A stretch of DNA of 64,000 bases from Xylophilus ampelinus. GTDB lineage: Bacteria; Pseudomonadota; Gammaproteobacteria; Burkholderiales; Burkholderiaceae_C. Below are positions 26,695-35,929 of the stretch, one piece after another (position 1 is the stretch's first letter; each line of letters begins with the position of its first letter). The position numbers and the translations under genes are program-made. The notes beneath the pieces were generated by a model. The model saw only the letters and a program-made list of their open reading frames with translations. It was not told the origin of the DNA and did not search any database. Where the stretch lies: assembly GCF_901875635.1 (NCBI RefSeq), contig NZ_CABFMN010000090.1, forward strand, positions 1 through 64,000, written 5' to 3'.

Positions 26695-28566
26695 ATGACC
26701 GAACCCGTCGAGTGGCATCCTGACGGCCGCCCGTTCAGCGCCCGCTTCCAGGAGGGCTACCACTCCGAAGCCGGCGCCACCGCGCAGGCGCGCCATGTGT
26801 TCCTGGGCGGCTGCGGGCTGCCCGGCGCCTGGGCGAATGCGTCGGAGTGGCGGATTCTCGAAACCGGCTTCGGGCTGGGCCTCAATTTCCTGACCAGCTG
26901 GCAGGCCTGGCGCGACGATCCGGCGCGGCCGGGCCTGTTGCACTTCGTCTCGGTCGAGGCCTACCCGGTGTCTGCCGCCGACCTGTTGCGTGCCGCTGCT
27001 GCGCAGGGGCCGGCGCTCGCTGCGCTGGGCGCCGAACTGGCCGCGCAGTGGCACGGGCTGCTGCCGGGCTGCCATCGCCTGGTGTTCGAGCAAGGCCGCG
27101 TGATGCTCACGCTGTGCGTGGGCGAGGTGCAGCCGATGCTGCGCGCGCTCCAGCCCTTCGACGCGGACAGCCTCTTCCTCGACGGCTTCAGCCCGCAGAA
27201 GAACCCACAGATGTGGACGCCCGAGGTGCTCAAGGCCGTCGCCCGCTTCGCCCGGCCGGGCACGGGCATCGCCACCTGGACCATCGCACGCGCCGTGCGC
27301 GACGCGCTGACGCCACTGGGCTTCGTGCTCGAGAAGGCGCCCGGCCTGCCGCCCAAGCGCGACTGCCTGCGTGGCCGGTACGCCCCGGGCTGGCAGCCGC
27401 GCCGGCCTCCCCCCGATCCGCAGCGCGTGGCGGCGCCCGGCGACTGCGTGGTGGTCGGGGCCGGCCTGGCCGGTGCGGCCGTGGCGGCCAGCCTGGCGCG
27501 ACGCGGCTGGCGCGTGACCGTGCTCGACGCCGCGGATGCACCGGCCTCCGGTGCATCCGGCGCCCCCGCGGCCGTGCTGGCGCCGCATGTATCGCCCGAC
27601 GACGCCCTGCTCTCGCGGCTGACCCGCGCGGGCGCGCGGCTGGGCTGGCAGCAGGTGCAGTCGCTGCTGGCCGACGCGGCCGGCACCGATTGGCAGTGCG
27701 AGGGCGTGCTGGAGCGGCGCGCGAACGCCGCCGCCCTGCGCCTGCCGCCCGGCTGGCAGGCGGACGGCCCCAACGACTCCTGGACCGCCGATGCCGCGCA
27801 ATGCGCCCGCGCCGCCCTGCCCCCTGACACGCCCGCGATCTGGCACGCGAAGGCCGGCTGGGTGCGCCCGGCTGCGCTGGTGGCGGCCTGGCTGGCCACG
27901 CCGGGCGTGCGTTTCGTCGGCCACGCGCACGTCGCGCAGGTGGCCTCGACGTCCGCGGGCCGTTGGCAGGCACTCGATGCCCAGGGCGCCGTGCTGGCCG
28001 AGGGCGATCGCCTGGTGCTCGCGGGCGGCCACGGCTCGCGCTCGCTGCTTGCCGACGCGCTGCCCCTGCAACCCGTGCGTGGACAGCTGGTGCACGGGCC
28101 GATGCCGGCAGATGGCGACGGCACCGGCCTTCCCGCCGTGCCACTCAACGGCGACGGGCATCTGGTGCCCGCGGTGCCGCTGCCCGGTGGCCCGCGCTGG
28201 CTCAGCGGCTCGACCTTCTCGCCAGGTGAGGAAACGCGGGCGCTGCGCCCGGACGACACCGCGTTCAACCTCGACCGCCTCGAGCGCCTGCACCCCGGTG
28301 TGGCGGCCCTCGCGCGCCGACAGGCGGCACGGGGCGAGCTGCACGCCTGGGCCGGCGTGCGCTGCGCTTCGGCCGACCGCCGCCCGCTGGTCGGCCCGGT
28401 GCCCGGCGCCGCGCCGGGCCTGTGGGTCAGCACCGCGATGGGTTCGCGCGGCCTGAGCTTCGCGGCCCTGTGCGCCGAACTGCTGGCCGCGCGCTGGCAC
28501 GGCGAGCCGCTGCCCGTCGCCGCCAACCTGGCGCGCGCGCTCGACACCTCGCGCGTACGCGCCTGA
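26695..28566 (+). CDS. mnmC: Bifunctional tRNA 5-methylaminomethyl-2-thiouridine biosynthesis protein
   Basis: 623 residues with both MnmC halves. The N-terminal SAM methyltransferase (~1-240) has LETGFGLGLNFL and LFLDGFSPQKNPQMW. The C-terminal FAD oxidase (from ~252) has VVVGAGLAGAAVAA and the GVRCASADRRPLVGPVPG segment. It turns the carboxymethylaminomethyl wobble uridine of several tRNAs into methylaminomethyl form. Length is close to the usual 620-690. The ribosome site before the ATG at 26695 is poor. Confidence 0.94.
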   Translation: MTEPVEWHPDGRPFSARFQEGYHSEAGATAQARHVFLGGCGLPGAWANASEWRILETGFGLGLNFLTSWQAWRDDPARPGLLHFVSVEAYPVSAADLLRAAAAQGPALAALGAELAAQWHGLLPGCHRLVFEQGRVMLTLCVGEVQPMLRALQPFDADSLFLDGFSPQKNPQMWTPEVLKAVARFARPGTGIATWTIARAVRDALTPLGFVLEKAPGLPPKRDCLRGRYAPGWQPRRPPPDPQRVAAPGDCVVVGAGLAGAAVAASLARRGWRVTVLDAADAPASGASGAPAAVLAPHVSPDDALLSRLTRAGARLGWQQVQSLLADAAGTDWQCEGVLERRANAAALRLPPGWQADGPNDSWTADAAQCARAALPPDTPAIWHAKAGWVRPAALVAAWLATPGVRFVGHAHVAQVASTSAGRWQALDAQGAVLAEGDRLVLAGGHGSRSLLADALPLQPVRGQLVHGPMPADGDGTGLPAVPLNGDGHLVPAVPLPGGPRWLSGSTFSPGEETRALRPDDTAFNLDRLERLHPGVAALARRQAARGELHAWAGVRCASADRRPLVGPVPGAAPGLWVSTAMGSRGLSFAALCAELLAARWHGEPLPVAANLARALDTSRVRA

Positions 28567-28608
28567 AACCTACCGGTGCTGCCCGGCAGCCCGACGACAA
28601 TCCCCGCC

Positions 28609-29508
28609 ATGGCGACCCACTACGACATCCTGCACACCACCACCTACCGCTATCGGGAGCCGGTGAGCTTCGGGCAGCACCGGGTCATGTTCCGGCCACG
28701 TGACAGCCACGACCTGCGCGTGCTCGCCACCGACCTGCAGGTCAGCCCACAGGCCCATGTGCGCCTGATCCAGGACCCGCATTCCAACTCGGTGGCGCTG
28801 GTGCAGCCCCAGGGGCAGGCCACCGAGCTCACCATTGCCTGCTCGTTCACCATCGAGCATGTGCCCGATCCTGCAGACGAGCTGTCGCTCGACCCGGCTG
28901 CCGAGTTCCTGCCTTTCGCCTACTCGATGCAGGAACGGCTGGACCTGGAGCACTACCTGCGCCCGCACCACGACGATCCCGACGGCACCCTGATCCGCTG
29001 GGCGCACCAGTTCCTGCACAGCGACCAGCCCAACAGCACGCGCGAGACGCTCACGCGCATGAACGCCCACATCAACCAGAGCCTGACCTACCAGGCGCGC
29101 GACGAGGAAGGCACGCAGACACCGCTGGAGACGCTGGCCGTCGGCGGCGGCAGCTGCCGCGACTACGCGCTGCTGATGATGGAGGCCGCGCGCCGGCTGG
29201 GCATCGCCACGCGCTTCGTGTCGGGGTACCTCTACGACGCCATGCTCGACACCGGCGTGCAGGAGCCGGGCGAGAGCATCGTCGGCGCCGGTGCCACGCA
29301 TGCCTGGCTGCAGGCCTACCTGCCGGGCGCGGGCTGGGTCGCCTTCGACCCCACCAACAACCTCATGGGCAGCGGGCGGCTCATCCGCGTCGGCGTCGCG
29401 CGCGACCCGGCCTTTGCGCCGCCCATCGCCGGCAGCTGGTTCGGCGAGGCCGACGCCTACGAGGGCATGGACGTGGTGGTCAAGGTCACGCGCCGCCGCC
29501 GCAAATGA
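28609..29508 (+). CDS. Transglutaminase-like cysteine peptidase-fold protein
   Basis: 299 residues. An N-terminal beta-sandwich domain (YDILHTTTYRYREPVSFGQH) is typical of bacterial transglutaminase-like proteins. The core domain carries a complete catalytic set: Cys183 in GGSCRDYA, His231 in GATHAWLQA and Asp247 in AFDPTNN. Such proteins act as cytosolic proteases or amide-forming enzymes; in several bacteria they sit with circularly permuted ATP-grasp and alpha-E genes, which are absent here. The ATG at 28609 is chosen at the start of the conserved domain. Confidence 0.88.
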   Translation: MATHYDILHTTTYRYREPVSFGQHRVMFRPRDSHDLRVLATDLQVSPQAHVRLIQDPHSNSVALVQPQGQATELTIACSFTIEHVPDPADELSLDPAAEFLPFAYSMQERLDLEHYLRPHHDDPDGTLIRWAHQFLHSDQPNSTRETLTRMNAHINQSLTYQARDEEGTQTPLETLAVGGGSCRDYALLMMEAARRLGIATRFVSGYLYDAMLDTGVQEPGESIVGAGATHAWLQAYLPGAGWVAFDPTNNLMGSGRLIRVGVARDPAFAPPIAGSWFGEADAYEGMDVVVKVTRRRRK

Positions 29509-29513
29509 GCGCC

Positions 29514-29576
29514 GCTATTGTTTTCATAGCTGCTCGCGCAGGCGGGACGGGCGCTGCAGCCCTTTTTGGCTTGAAG
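29514..29576 (+). repeat. Dispersed bipartite-hairpin repeat, copy 5
   Basis: Left arm GCTATTGTTTTCATAGC, then GCGCAGGCGGGACGGGCGC and a TTTTTGGCTTGAAG tail. It starts seven bases after the transglutaminase-like stop codon and lies upstream of the next small gene. Confidence 0.9.
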
Positions 29577-29644
29577 ATCGACGGCCCGATCGACCGGTCC
29601 CCGACGCACCACGCATTCCGTTTTCATTTTTCTGCAAGGTTCCC

Positions 29645-29923
29645 ATGACCCTCCGCCCCGAAGATCGCAACCAGTTCGTCAACGAAGTCGGCTACGAAGC
29701 CTTCGAGCACATCGTCAAGCGCATGGAGGCGCTCGGCACGATCCCCGTGGCGGAGCTGCTGCCGCTGGTGTTCGGCGCCGTCAACGTCTGCCTTGCGAAC
29801 GCCATGCGCTCCACCATCGAACGCGCCAGCGACCCCGCCGCTGCCGCCGAGGCCTTGCTCGCGGCGAGTCAGCAGCAGACGCGCATGCTGCTCGACCAGA
29901 TCATCCAGGCACCCAGGTCCTGA
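29645..29923 (+). CDS. Small helical hypothetical protein
   Basis: A 92-residue, almost wholly helical protein with no recognised family. AAGG lies about 6 bases before the ATG at 29645. It contains one cysteine, a conserved-looking VAELLPLVFGAVNVCLANAM segment and a C-terminal Gln-rich helix, and would suit a small dimeric adaptor. It is separated from the transglutaminase gene by a repeat and from the downstream solute-binding protein gene by 163 bases, so it is probably its own unit. Confidence 0.6.
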   Translation: MTLRPEDRNQFVNEVGYEAFEHIVKRMEALGTIPVAELLPLVFGAVNVCLANAMRSTIERASDPAAAAEALLAASQQQTRMLLDQIIQAPRS

Positions 29924-29959
29924 GGCGCGCGGCGCCTCTCGCGCACGCGTGCGCCCATC

Positions 29960-29980
29960 GCGTGACGCCGTCAGTCACGC
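29960..29980. promoter_or_regulatory. Perfect dyad upstream of the solute-binding protein gene
   Basis: GCGTGAC, seven bases, GTCACGC. A 7-bp perfect inverted repeat about 107 bases before the ABC solute-binding protein start, suitable as an operator for a dimeric repressor. No regulator gene lies next to it, so this is only a candidate. Confidence 0.3.
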
Positions 29981-30086
29981 AGAGGACTGGGCCGCGCCTG
30001 CGCCAGTCGCTTACTTGACTGCGGGGCCGGCGCCCGTCTGCCGAAACTGCCAGCGCTTCCATCGACCCATCCAAGGAATCGCTCGC

Positions 30087-31322
30087 ATGTTCATCAAGAA
30101 GACGCTGTGTGCCGTGGCCTTTGCTGCCGCCTTTGCCGCGCACGCCCAGGAGACCCTCAAGATCGCGATGATCGACCCGCTCAGCGGCCCCATGGCCGAC
30201 GTCGGCAAGATCTTCGAGAACCACCTGCGCTTCGCCGCCGACCAGATCAACGCCAAGGGCGGCATCGACGGCATCAAGCTTGAAGTGCTGGCCTACGACA
30301 ACAAGCTCTCGACGCAGGAGAGCCAGGCTGCGCTGCAGGCGGCCGTGGGGGCCGGCGTGAAGGCGGTCTTCGTGGGCGGCGGCTCGGCCACCGTGTCGGC
30401 CGTGGTGGCCGCCGCCAACCGCAACAACGAACGCAACCCCGACAAGGCGGTGCTGGTCTTCAACTACGGCGGCTACGACCCGGACCTGGTCGGCAAGCAG
30501 TGCTCGTTCTGGCACTTCCTGACCGACGCGCAGGTGCCGATGCGCATGAAGGCCATGGGCGACTTCGTGAAGAAGACGCCGGACATCAAGAAAGTCTACT
30601 TCCTCAACCCCGACTACAGCTTCGGTCGCCAGTGGACCGCCTACGGCAAGACCATCCTGGCCGAGGCGCGGCCCGACATCCAGTTCGCCGGCGAGGACTT
30701 CTTCCCCACCGGCACGGTGAAGGACTTCGCGCCCTACATCGCCAAGATGCGCGCGGCCGGGGCCGACACGGTCGTTTCGGGCAACTGGGGCAACGACATG
30801 GCGCTGCTCATCCGCGCCGCGGGCGATGCGGGCTACAAGCTGCGCATCCTCACGCATTCCAGCGCCAACAAGTCGACCATGATCGCGCTGCAGGCGGCCA
30901 AGACCGTCAAGCTCAGCATGGTGGGCGACTGGTTCCCGGGTTCGAACAACGCCGCCCTGGCGGCGCAGGCCGAGGCCTTCGAGGCCAGGTACAAGGAACC
31001 CTTCTATCTGGCCCGCCTGTCGGTGGCGACCGAACTGCTGGCCCAGGGCGTGCGCAAGGCGAAGTCGACCGATCCCACGAAGATCGCGCTCGCGATGGAA
31101 GACCTGAGCTACAAGTCGCTCGTGGGCGACGTGACGATGCGCAAGGCCGACCACCAGTTCCTGTCTTCGCAACTGGTCTACACGAACCAGACCGCCGACG
31201 GCAAGACGGTGAAGAAGGGCTTCGACGGCACGGACCAGGGCTTCATCCAGGAGTCGGTGTCGCCGGCCGCATCGATCACGGTGCCGAGCCAGTGCGACAT
31301 GAAGCGCCCGGCGGGAGCCTGA
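30087..31322 (+). CDS. Branched-chain-amino-acid-type ABC transporter substrate-binding protein
   Basis: 411 residues. Signal peptide MFIKKTLCAVAFAAAFAAHA is followed by the LivJ-type fold start TLKIAMIDPLSGPMADVG. Members of this periplasmic family bind amino acids, aromatic acids, dicarboxylates or fatty acids. AAGGA lies 9 bases before the ATG. The acyl-CoA ligase gene starts four bases after its stop, so the ligand is more likely an organic acid to be activated with CoA than an amino acid. Permease and ATPase genes are not in the window. Confidence 0.88.
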   Translation: MFIKKTLCAVAFAAAFAAHAQETLKIAMIDPLSGPMADVGKIFENHLRFAADQINAKGGIDGIKLEVLAYDNKLSTQESQAALQAAVGAGVKAVFVGGGSATVSAVVAAANRNNERNPDKAVLVFNYGGYDPDLVGKQCSFWHFLTDAQVPMRMKAMGDFVKKTPDIKKVYFLNPDYSFGRQWTAYGKTILAEARPDIQFAGEDFFPTGTVKDFAPYIAKMRAAGADTVVSGNWGNDMALLIRAAGDAGYKLRILTHSSANKSTMIALQAAKTVKLSMVGDWFPGSNNAALAAQAEAFEARYKEPFYLARLSVATELLAQGVRKAKSTDPTKIALAMEDLSYKSLVGDVTMRKADHQFLSSQLVYTNQTADGKTVKKGFDGTDQGFIQESVSPAASITVPSQCDMKRPAGA

Positions 31323-31326
31323 GGCG

Positions 31327-32991
31327 ATGACGGCACGCCCCTGGCTCGCCAGCTACCCCGAGGGCACAAGCTGGGAGGCGCCGCTCAGGCTGGCGCCGCT
31401 CACCGCCCTGCTCGATGCGGCCGTGCAGCGCTGGCCGGGCCGCACGGCCCTGCGCCAAGGCACGCTCGAGATGGACTACGCCCAGCTCGCCGCGCACATC
31501 GGGCGCGTGGCTGGCGGTCTGCAGCGCCTGGGCGTGGGCCCGGGCACGCATGTCGGGCTGTACCTGCCGAACGTGCCGCACTACATCGTGGCCTTCTTCG
31601 CCGTGCTGCAGGCCGGCGGCACGGTGGTGAACTATTCGCCGCTGGACGCCGGCCACACCCTGCGCCACAAGGTGGAGGACAGCCACACCACGGTGATGCT
31701 CACCTTCGACCAGCCCGAGCTGCTGCAGAAGATGGAGGCCATCGCCGCGCAGCCGCCGCTGCGCACACTGGTGGTGGGGACCGAGGCGGACTTCGGTGGT
31801 CGCGCGGTCGCCGGCACCGGTTCCGATGCGCTCGTGCCTGGCGCGGCGCGCGTGCCCTTCGCCGCGCTGCTGGCCGCGTCGCCGATCGTGGCGCCGCATG
31901 TGCCGACGGACATCGCCTCGGCCGTCGCGGTGCTGCAGTACACGGGCGGCACCACGGGCCAGCCCAAGGGCGCGATGCTCACGCACGCCAACCTGAGCGC
32001 CGCGGTGTCGCAGGTCTGGCACACGCTGGTGGCGTCCAAGACGCTGGCCGAGGGCGAGGAGCGCTTCCTCGCCGTGCTGCCGCTCTTCCACATCTATGCG
32101 CTGGTCGTGAACATGCTGTTCGGCCTGTCGATCGGGGCCGAACTGTCGCTGCACCAGCGCTTCGACCTGGAGGCGGTGCTGCGCGAGTTCGTCGAGCGCC
32201 GGACCACGGTGTTCCTCGGCGTGCCGACCATGTACGTCGCGTTCACCGGCCACCCCGACATCGAACACATCGACCTCTCGTCGCTCAAGTTCTGCAACTC
32301 CGGCGGCGCGCCGATCGCGGCGGAGGTCTACCAGAACTTCGTGCGCATGGCCCAGTGCCGACTGCAGGAGGGCTGGGGCATGACCGAAAGCTGCACCATG
32401 GCCACGGCATCGCCCGGCTTCAGCCACTACCGCCCTGGCTCGTGCGGCATTCCGGTGCCGGGCGTGGACGTCCAGGTGATCGACCTGCAGGACCAGCGCG
32501 AGCTGCCAGCCGGCGAGCGCGGCGAGCTGTGCATCCGCGGCCCCAACGTGATGGCCGGCTACTGGAATCGCCCCGACGCCACCGCCGAGGCCATGACGGC
32601 GGACGGCTTCCTGCGCACCGGCGACGTGGGCTACATGACGGACGACGGCTTCGTCTACATCGTCGACCGCACCAAGGACATGCTGATCTGCGGCGGCTTC
32701 AACGTCTACCCGCGCAACATCGAGGAGGCCATCTACCGCCACCCGGCCGTGGAAGAGGTCATCGTCATCGGCATCCCTGACCCCTATCGCGGGCAGTCGC
32801 CCAAGGCCTTCATCAAGTTCAGGGACGGTGCCACGCCGCCCACGCTGGCCGAATTGAAGGCCTTCCTGGCCGACTACCTGGGCAAGCACGAGATGGTGCA
32901 GGCCATGGAGGCCCGCTCCGAGCTGCCCAAGACGGCGGTGGGCAAGCTGTCGAAGAAGGAACTGCAGGCCGAGGCATCGGGCCAGGCCTGA
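31327..32991 (+). CDS. Acyl-CoA synthetase (AMP-forming, dicarboxylate/long-chain acid type)
   Basis: 554 residues of the adenylate-forming superfamily. The ATP loop is YTGGTTGQPKGAM (from about residue 204), followed by GWGMTESC, LRTGDVGYMTDDGFVYIVDR and the C-terminal catalytic lysine in LPKTAVGKLSKK. It activates a carboxylic acid to its CoA thioester. Close relatives in Comamonadaceae are often annotated as PimA-type dicarboxylate-CoA ligases or long-chain ligases; sequence alone cannot decide. It overlaps no gene but starts four bases after the solute-binding protein stop with GAGG as a site. It is convergent with mesD. Confidence 0.88.
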   Translation: MTARPWLASYPEGTSWEAPLRLAPLTALLDAAVQRWPGRTALRQGTLEMDYAQLAAHIGRVAGGLQRLGVGPGTHVGLYLPNVPHYIVAFFAVLQAGGTVVNYSPLDAGHTLRHKVEDSHTTVMLTFDQPELLQKMEAIAAQPPLRTLVVGTEADFGGRAVAGTGSDALVPGAARVPFAALLAASPIVAPHVPTDIASAVAVLQYTGGTTGQPKGAMLTHANLSAAVSQVWHTLVASKTLAEGEERFLAVLPLFHIYALVVNMLFGLSIGAELSLHQRFDLEAVLREFVERRTTVFLGVPTMYVAFTGHPDIEHIDLSSLKFCNSGGAPIAAEVYQNFVRMAQCRLQEGWGMTESCTMATASPGFSHYRPGSCGIPVPGVDVQVIDLQDQRELPAGERGELCIRGPNVMAGYWNRPDATAEAMTADGFLRTGDVGYMTDDGFVYIVDRTKDMLICGGFNVYPRNIEEAIYRHPAVEEVIVIGIPDPYRGQSPKAFIKFRDGATPPTLAELKAFLADYLGKHEMVQAMEARSELPKTAVGKLSKKELQAEASGQA

Positions 32992-33024
32992 CGACCGAAG
33001 GGCGGGCGCCGCCTTCAGGCAGCG

Positions 33025-34050
33025 TCAGGCCGCGGCCAGCCGCTCCCTGGCCAGCCGCGTACCTTCCGCCAGCGCCTTCAGCTTGCGCCACGCAACGTCC
33101 CGCCCCATCGGTGCCAGGCCGCAATTCGTGCAGGGGAACAGGCGCTCCTTCGGCACGAACTGCAGTGCCCGGCCGATGGTGTCCGCGACCTCCTCGGGCG
33201 TCTCGACCACGTCGCTGGCCACGTCGATCACGCCGACCATCACGTCCTTGCCGGCCAGCAGCTTCATCAGGTCGGGCGGCACATGGGAGTGGATGCACTC
33301 CAGGCTGACCTGGTCGATGCTGCTGCGGGCCAAGGCAGGAAACACGGCTTCGTACTGGCGCCATTCGTCGCCCAGCGTCTGCTTCCAGTCGGTGTTGGCC
33401 TTGATGCCGTAGCCATAGCAGATGTGCACGGCCGTCGTGCAGGTCAGACCCTGGGCGGCGCGTTCGAGCGCCTTCACGCCCCAGTCCGCCGCGTCCTTCA
33501 TGTAGACATTGAAGGCGGGTTCGTCGAACTGGATGATGTCGACACCGTCGGCCTGCAGCGAGAGCGCTTCCTGGTTGAGCAGTTCCGCGAACGCGAAGGC
33601 CATCTTCACCTTGTCGCCGTAGAAGCGGTCGGCCACGGTGTCGACGATGGTCATGGGGCCGGGCAAGGTGAACTTCAGCTTCTTCTTCGTGTGCGCGCGG
33701 GCCAGCTGGGCTTCGAAGGCATGCACCCGGCCCTTCAGGCGCAGCGCCGCCACCACCTGCGGCACCATCGCGTCGTAGCGGTTGTCGCGGATGCCCATCT
33801 TCACCTTGTGCTCGAAGTCGATGCCCTCGACCTGCTCGAGGAAGCCATGCACGAAATGCTGGCGCGACTGCTCGCCGTCGCCCACGATGTCCAGGCCCGC
33901 GTCTTCCTGGGCCTTGATCCACAGCAGGGTCGCGTCGGCCTTGGCCTGGCGCAGCGCCTCGCCTTCCGCCCGCCACTGCGGCCAGAGCTTGTGGGTTTCG
34001 GCGAGCCAGGCGGGTTTCGGCAGGCTGCCGGCGATGGAGGTTTCGAACAT
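33025..34050 (-). CDS. mesD: Core-MetE methionine synthase, MesD type
   Basis: 341 residues: only the C-terminal catalytic barrel of cobalamin-independent methionine synthase, without the N-terminal half of full MetE (about 750). The zinc ligands are all present: His209 and Cys211 (AVHICYG), Glu251 (SLECIHS) and Cys310 (CTNCGL). It starts FETSIAGSLPKPAWL. AAAGGAAT precedes the ATG at 34050. The next gene upstream encodes a DUF1852 protein. This pairing defines MesD, a folate-independent methionine synthase family whose activity needs oxygen and the partner MesX. The methyl donor is not known to me. Confidence 0.88.
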   Translation of the reverse strand: MFETSIAGSLPKPAWLAETHKLWPQWRAEGEALRQAKADATLLWIKAQEDAGLDIVGDGEQSRQHFVHGFLEQVEGIDFEHKVKMGIRDNRYDAMVPQVVAALRLKGRVHAFEAQLARAHTKKKLKFTLPGPMTIVDTVADRFYGDKVKMAFAFAELLNQEALSLQADGVDIIQFDEPAFNVYMKDAADWGVKALERAAQGLTCTTAVHICYGYGIKANTDWKQTLGDEWRQYEAVFPALARSSIDQVSLECIHSHVPPDLMKLLAGKDVMVGVIDVASDVVETPEEVADTIGRALQFVPKERLFPCTNCGLAPMGRDVAWRKLKALAEGTRLARERLAAA

Positions 34051-34141
34051 CTGGGAATTCCTTTCAAGGGGTGATCGGCGTGACGAGCGGAGGTCGGCCC
34101 GTGTTGGCCGGACAGCCGAGGGGTCGCGGGTCAAACGGGGG

Positions 34142-35131
34142 TCAGGGTGCCACGGTGGCGGCCCACCGCTCGAGCACGTTCCTGTACGGCTTGATGAAGT
34201 GCTCTTCCGCGAATTTTCCCTGCTTCACGGCCAGCTGGCTGCGCTCATCCCTGTCATAGACGATCTGCGTCAACGAGTAGTCCTGGTTCTTCAAGCTCGG
34301 CTGGAAGAAGTCTCCCGCGGCGGAATTCGCGTTGTAGATCTCGGGGCGGTAGATCTTCTGGAAGGTCTCCATGGTGCTGAGGGTGCCGATGAGTTCGAGG
34401 TTCGAATAGTCACCCAGCAGGTCACCGAAAAAGTAGAAGGCCAGTGGCGCGACGCCGTTGGGCGGCATGAAGAAGCGGACCTGCATGCCCATCTTCGCGA
34501 AGTATCGGTCGGTCGACGAGGGTTCGTTCTGTCGGTACTCGACGCCCAGCACGGGGTGATGGTTGCCGGTGCGGTGGTACGTCTTGCTGGTCGACGCGCT
34601 GATGCAGATCACGGGCGCCTTGCCGAAGTGCGCCTTGTAGGTGCTCGAACAGGCGAATTGCTTGAACAGCTTGCCATGCAGGTCGCCAAAATCGTCCGGC
34701 ACGCCGAATTCCGGTCGATCCAAGTTGTAGTTCGGAAGCAGGACGCTGAAGTCGTAGTCGCGCACATAGGAGGAGAAGTTGTTCCCCGCGATGCCGTCGA
34801 TGCGCTTGTTGTCGCGCCTGTCGTGAATGCAGGTCTTCAGTATCTCGATCAACGGGAAGGCCTGGATGTCTCGCGCGGCCTCGATGCCCATCTCGACGGA
34901 GACGATCTCGAGTTCGACGGCGTAGCGGTCCCCTGTCGGGTTGTCCCAATGCGCCAGCTCGTTGAAGCGGTTGTCGATCATCTTCAAGGTGTTGCGCAGG
35001 TTCTGCTGCCGGCGTTCGCCCCGGGCCAGGTTGGCGAAGTTGGTGGTGATGCGCGTGCCGTCCGACGGCTGATAGTTCTCGTCGAAGCGAATGTGCTTGA
35101 GGTTGAAGGTGAGTGCCTGGTTCATCGCCAT
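34142..35131 (-). CDS. mesX: MesD partner protein, DUF1852 family
   Basis: A 329-residue cytosolic protein matching DUF1852. It starts ALTFNLKHIRFDENYQPSDGTRITTNF in outline, with conserved FPLIEILKTCIHDRR, SASTSKTYHRTGNHHPVLG and FFMPPNGVAPLAFYFFGDL regions. DUF1852 proteins occur next to core-MetE genes and are required for MesD function. Codon use is less GC-rich than in its neighbours. Start codons at 35131 and 35125 are both possible. It lies between mesD (91 bases) and the flavin reductase gene (40 bases), all on one strand. Confidence 0.88.
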   Translation of the reverse strand: MAMNQALTFNLKHIRFDENYQPSDGTRITTNFANLARGERRQQNLRNTLKMIDNRFNELAHWDNPTGDRYAVELEIVSVEMGIEAARDIQAFPLIEILKTCIHDRRDNKRIDGIAGNNFSSYVRDYDFSVLLPNYNLDRPEFGVPDDFGDLHGKLFKQFACSSTYKAHFGKAPVICISASTSKTYHRTGNHHPVLGVEYRQNEPSSTDRYFAKMGMQVRFFMPPNGVAPLAFYFFGDLLGDYSNLELIGTLSTMETFQKIYRPEIYNANSAAGDFFQPSLKNQDYSLTQIVYDRDERSQLAVKQGKFAEEHFIKPYRNVLERWAATVAP

Positions 35132-35171
35132 TCCAGTGAGCCAATGTTGGGGGAAAGCTCTGTTCGTTTGT

Positions 35172-35828
35172 TCACGCCACGATCGCTTCTTCGGCCCACC
35201 GGGGCTTGGCGAGGCGCGTCGGTTGCAGCAACGGCAGTGCGCGTTCGACCGCCATTGCGGCGCGCCGGGTCAGTGCCCCGTCGTGCAGGCGGTGCTCGGT
35301 GAAATCGTTGTCGGTCGCGTACACGCCCAGCGGCAACGTGCGTGCCTGGAAGAAGCTGAACAACGGACGCAGCTGGTGGTCGATGACCAGCGCATGGCGC
35401 TCGCTGCCGCCGGTCGCCGCCAGCAGGATGGGCTTGTCGGTCAACGCGTCCTGATCGATGAAATCGAAGAAGTGCTTGAACAGCCCCGTGTACGAGCCTC
35501 TGTAGACCGGCGTGGCCACCACCAGGATGTCGGCCTGCTCCACCGCAGCGAGTTCTTTTTCCACCGCGTCGGGCAACCAGGGACGCGAGACCGTGCCCGC
35601 GAGCCGGGGCGCGAGCCTGCCCAGTTCCACCAGATGCTGTTCGCACGGAACGGCGTCGGCGATCAGCTCCATCAGGTGCTCCGCAAGGGAGGCCGCCTTG
35701 GAGGGATGCTGCAGCCCGCCGGACACCGCAACCAGGCGCAGCGTGGCTGCCTGCCCAACCCGGGCGCGCGCAGGAGCTTCATGCGCTTCGTCTCGAATTG
35801 ATGGGGCAAGGGGGTGGCGAGTGGTCAT
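35172..35828 (-). CDS. NADPH-dependent FMN reductase of the mes operon
   Basis: A 218-residue SsuE/MsuE-type flavin reductase. An extra basic N-terminal tail of about 30 residues precedes the flavin loop LVAVSGGLQHPSKAASLAE. ATPVYRGSYTGLFKHFFDFI and LLAATGGSERHALVIDHQLRP are diagnostic. It is the first gene of the mes operon, divergent from the MetR-like regulator. Because MesD/MesX function needs oxygen, this reductase may deliver reduced flavin to MesX, which is inference. No strong ribosome site is visible before the ATG at 35828. Confidence 0.9.
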   Translation of the reverse strand: MTTRHPLAPSIRDEAHEAPARARVGQAATLRLVAVSGGLQHPSKAASLAEHLMELIADAVPCEQHLVELGRLAPRLAGTVSRPWLPDAVEKELAAVEQADILVVATPVYRGSYTGLFKHFFDFIDQDALTDKPILLAATGGSERHALVIDHQLRPLFSFFQARTLPLGVYATDNDFTEHRLHDGALTRRAAMAVERALPLLQPTRLAKPRWAEEAIVA

Positions 35829-35929
35829 CGGCTGTGTCGCTCTGCAAACGAGACCGCGGATGCTAAGAGTGATGAGTCATGAAGTAAAATGGTCTTATCT
35901 CACGCATTCATGAATACGGCTCACACATC
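35829..35929. promoter_or_regulatory. Divergent promoter/operator between the mes operon and metR-like gene
   Basis: A 101-base AT-rich spacer. It contains the perfect 10-bp palindrome ATTCATGAAT (35906-35915) and a related GTCATGAAGT block about 40 bases to its left. MetR operators in enterobacteria follow TGAA-N5-TTCA, so TTCATGAA-type dyads between a MetR-like gene and methionine genes are good candidates for the binding site. Confidence 0.5.

Noticed and set aside
33025..34050. Truncated metE pseudogene
   Set aside because: The protein begins with a natural start and good ribosome site, keeps all zinc ligands and lies with its DUF1852 partner, so it is a complete MesD-type enzyme.
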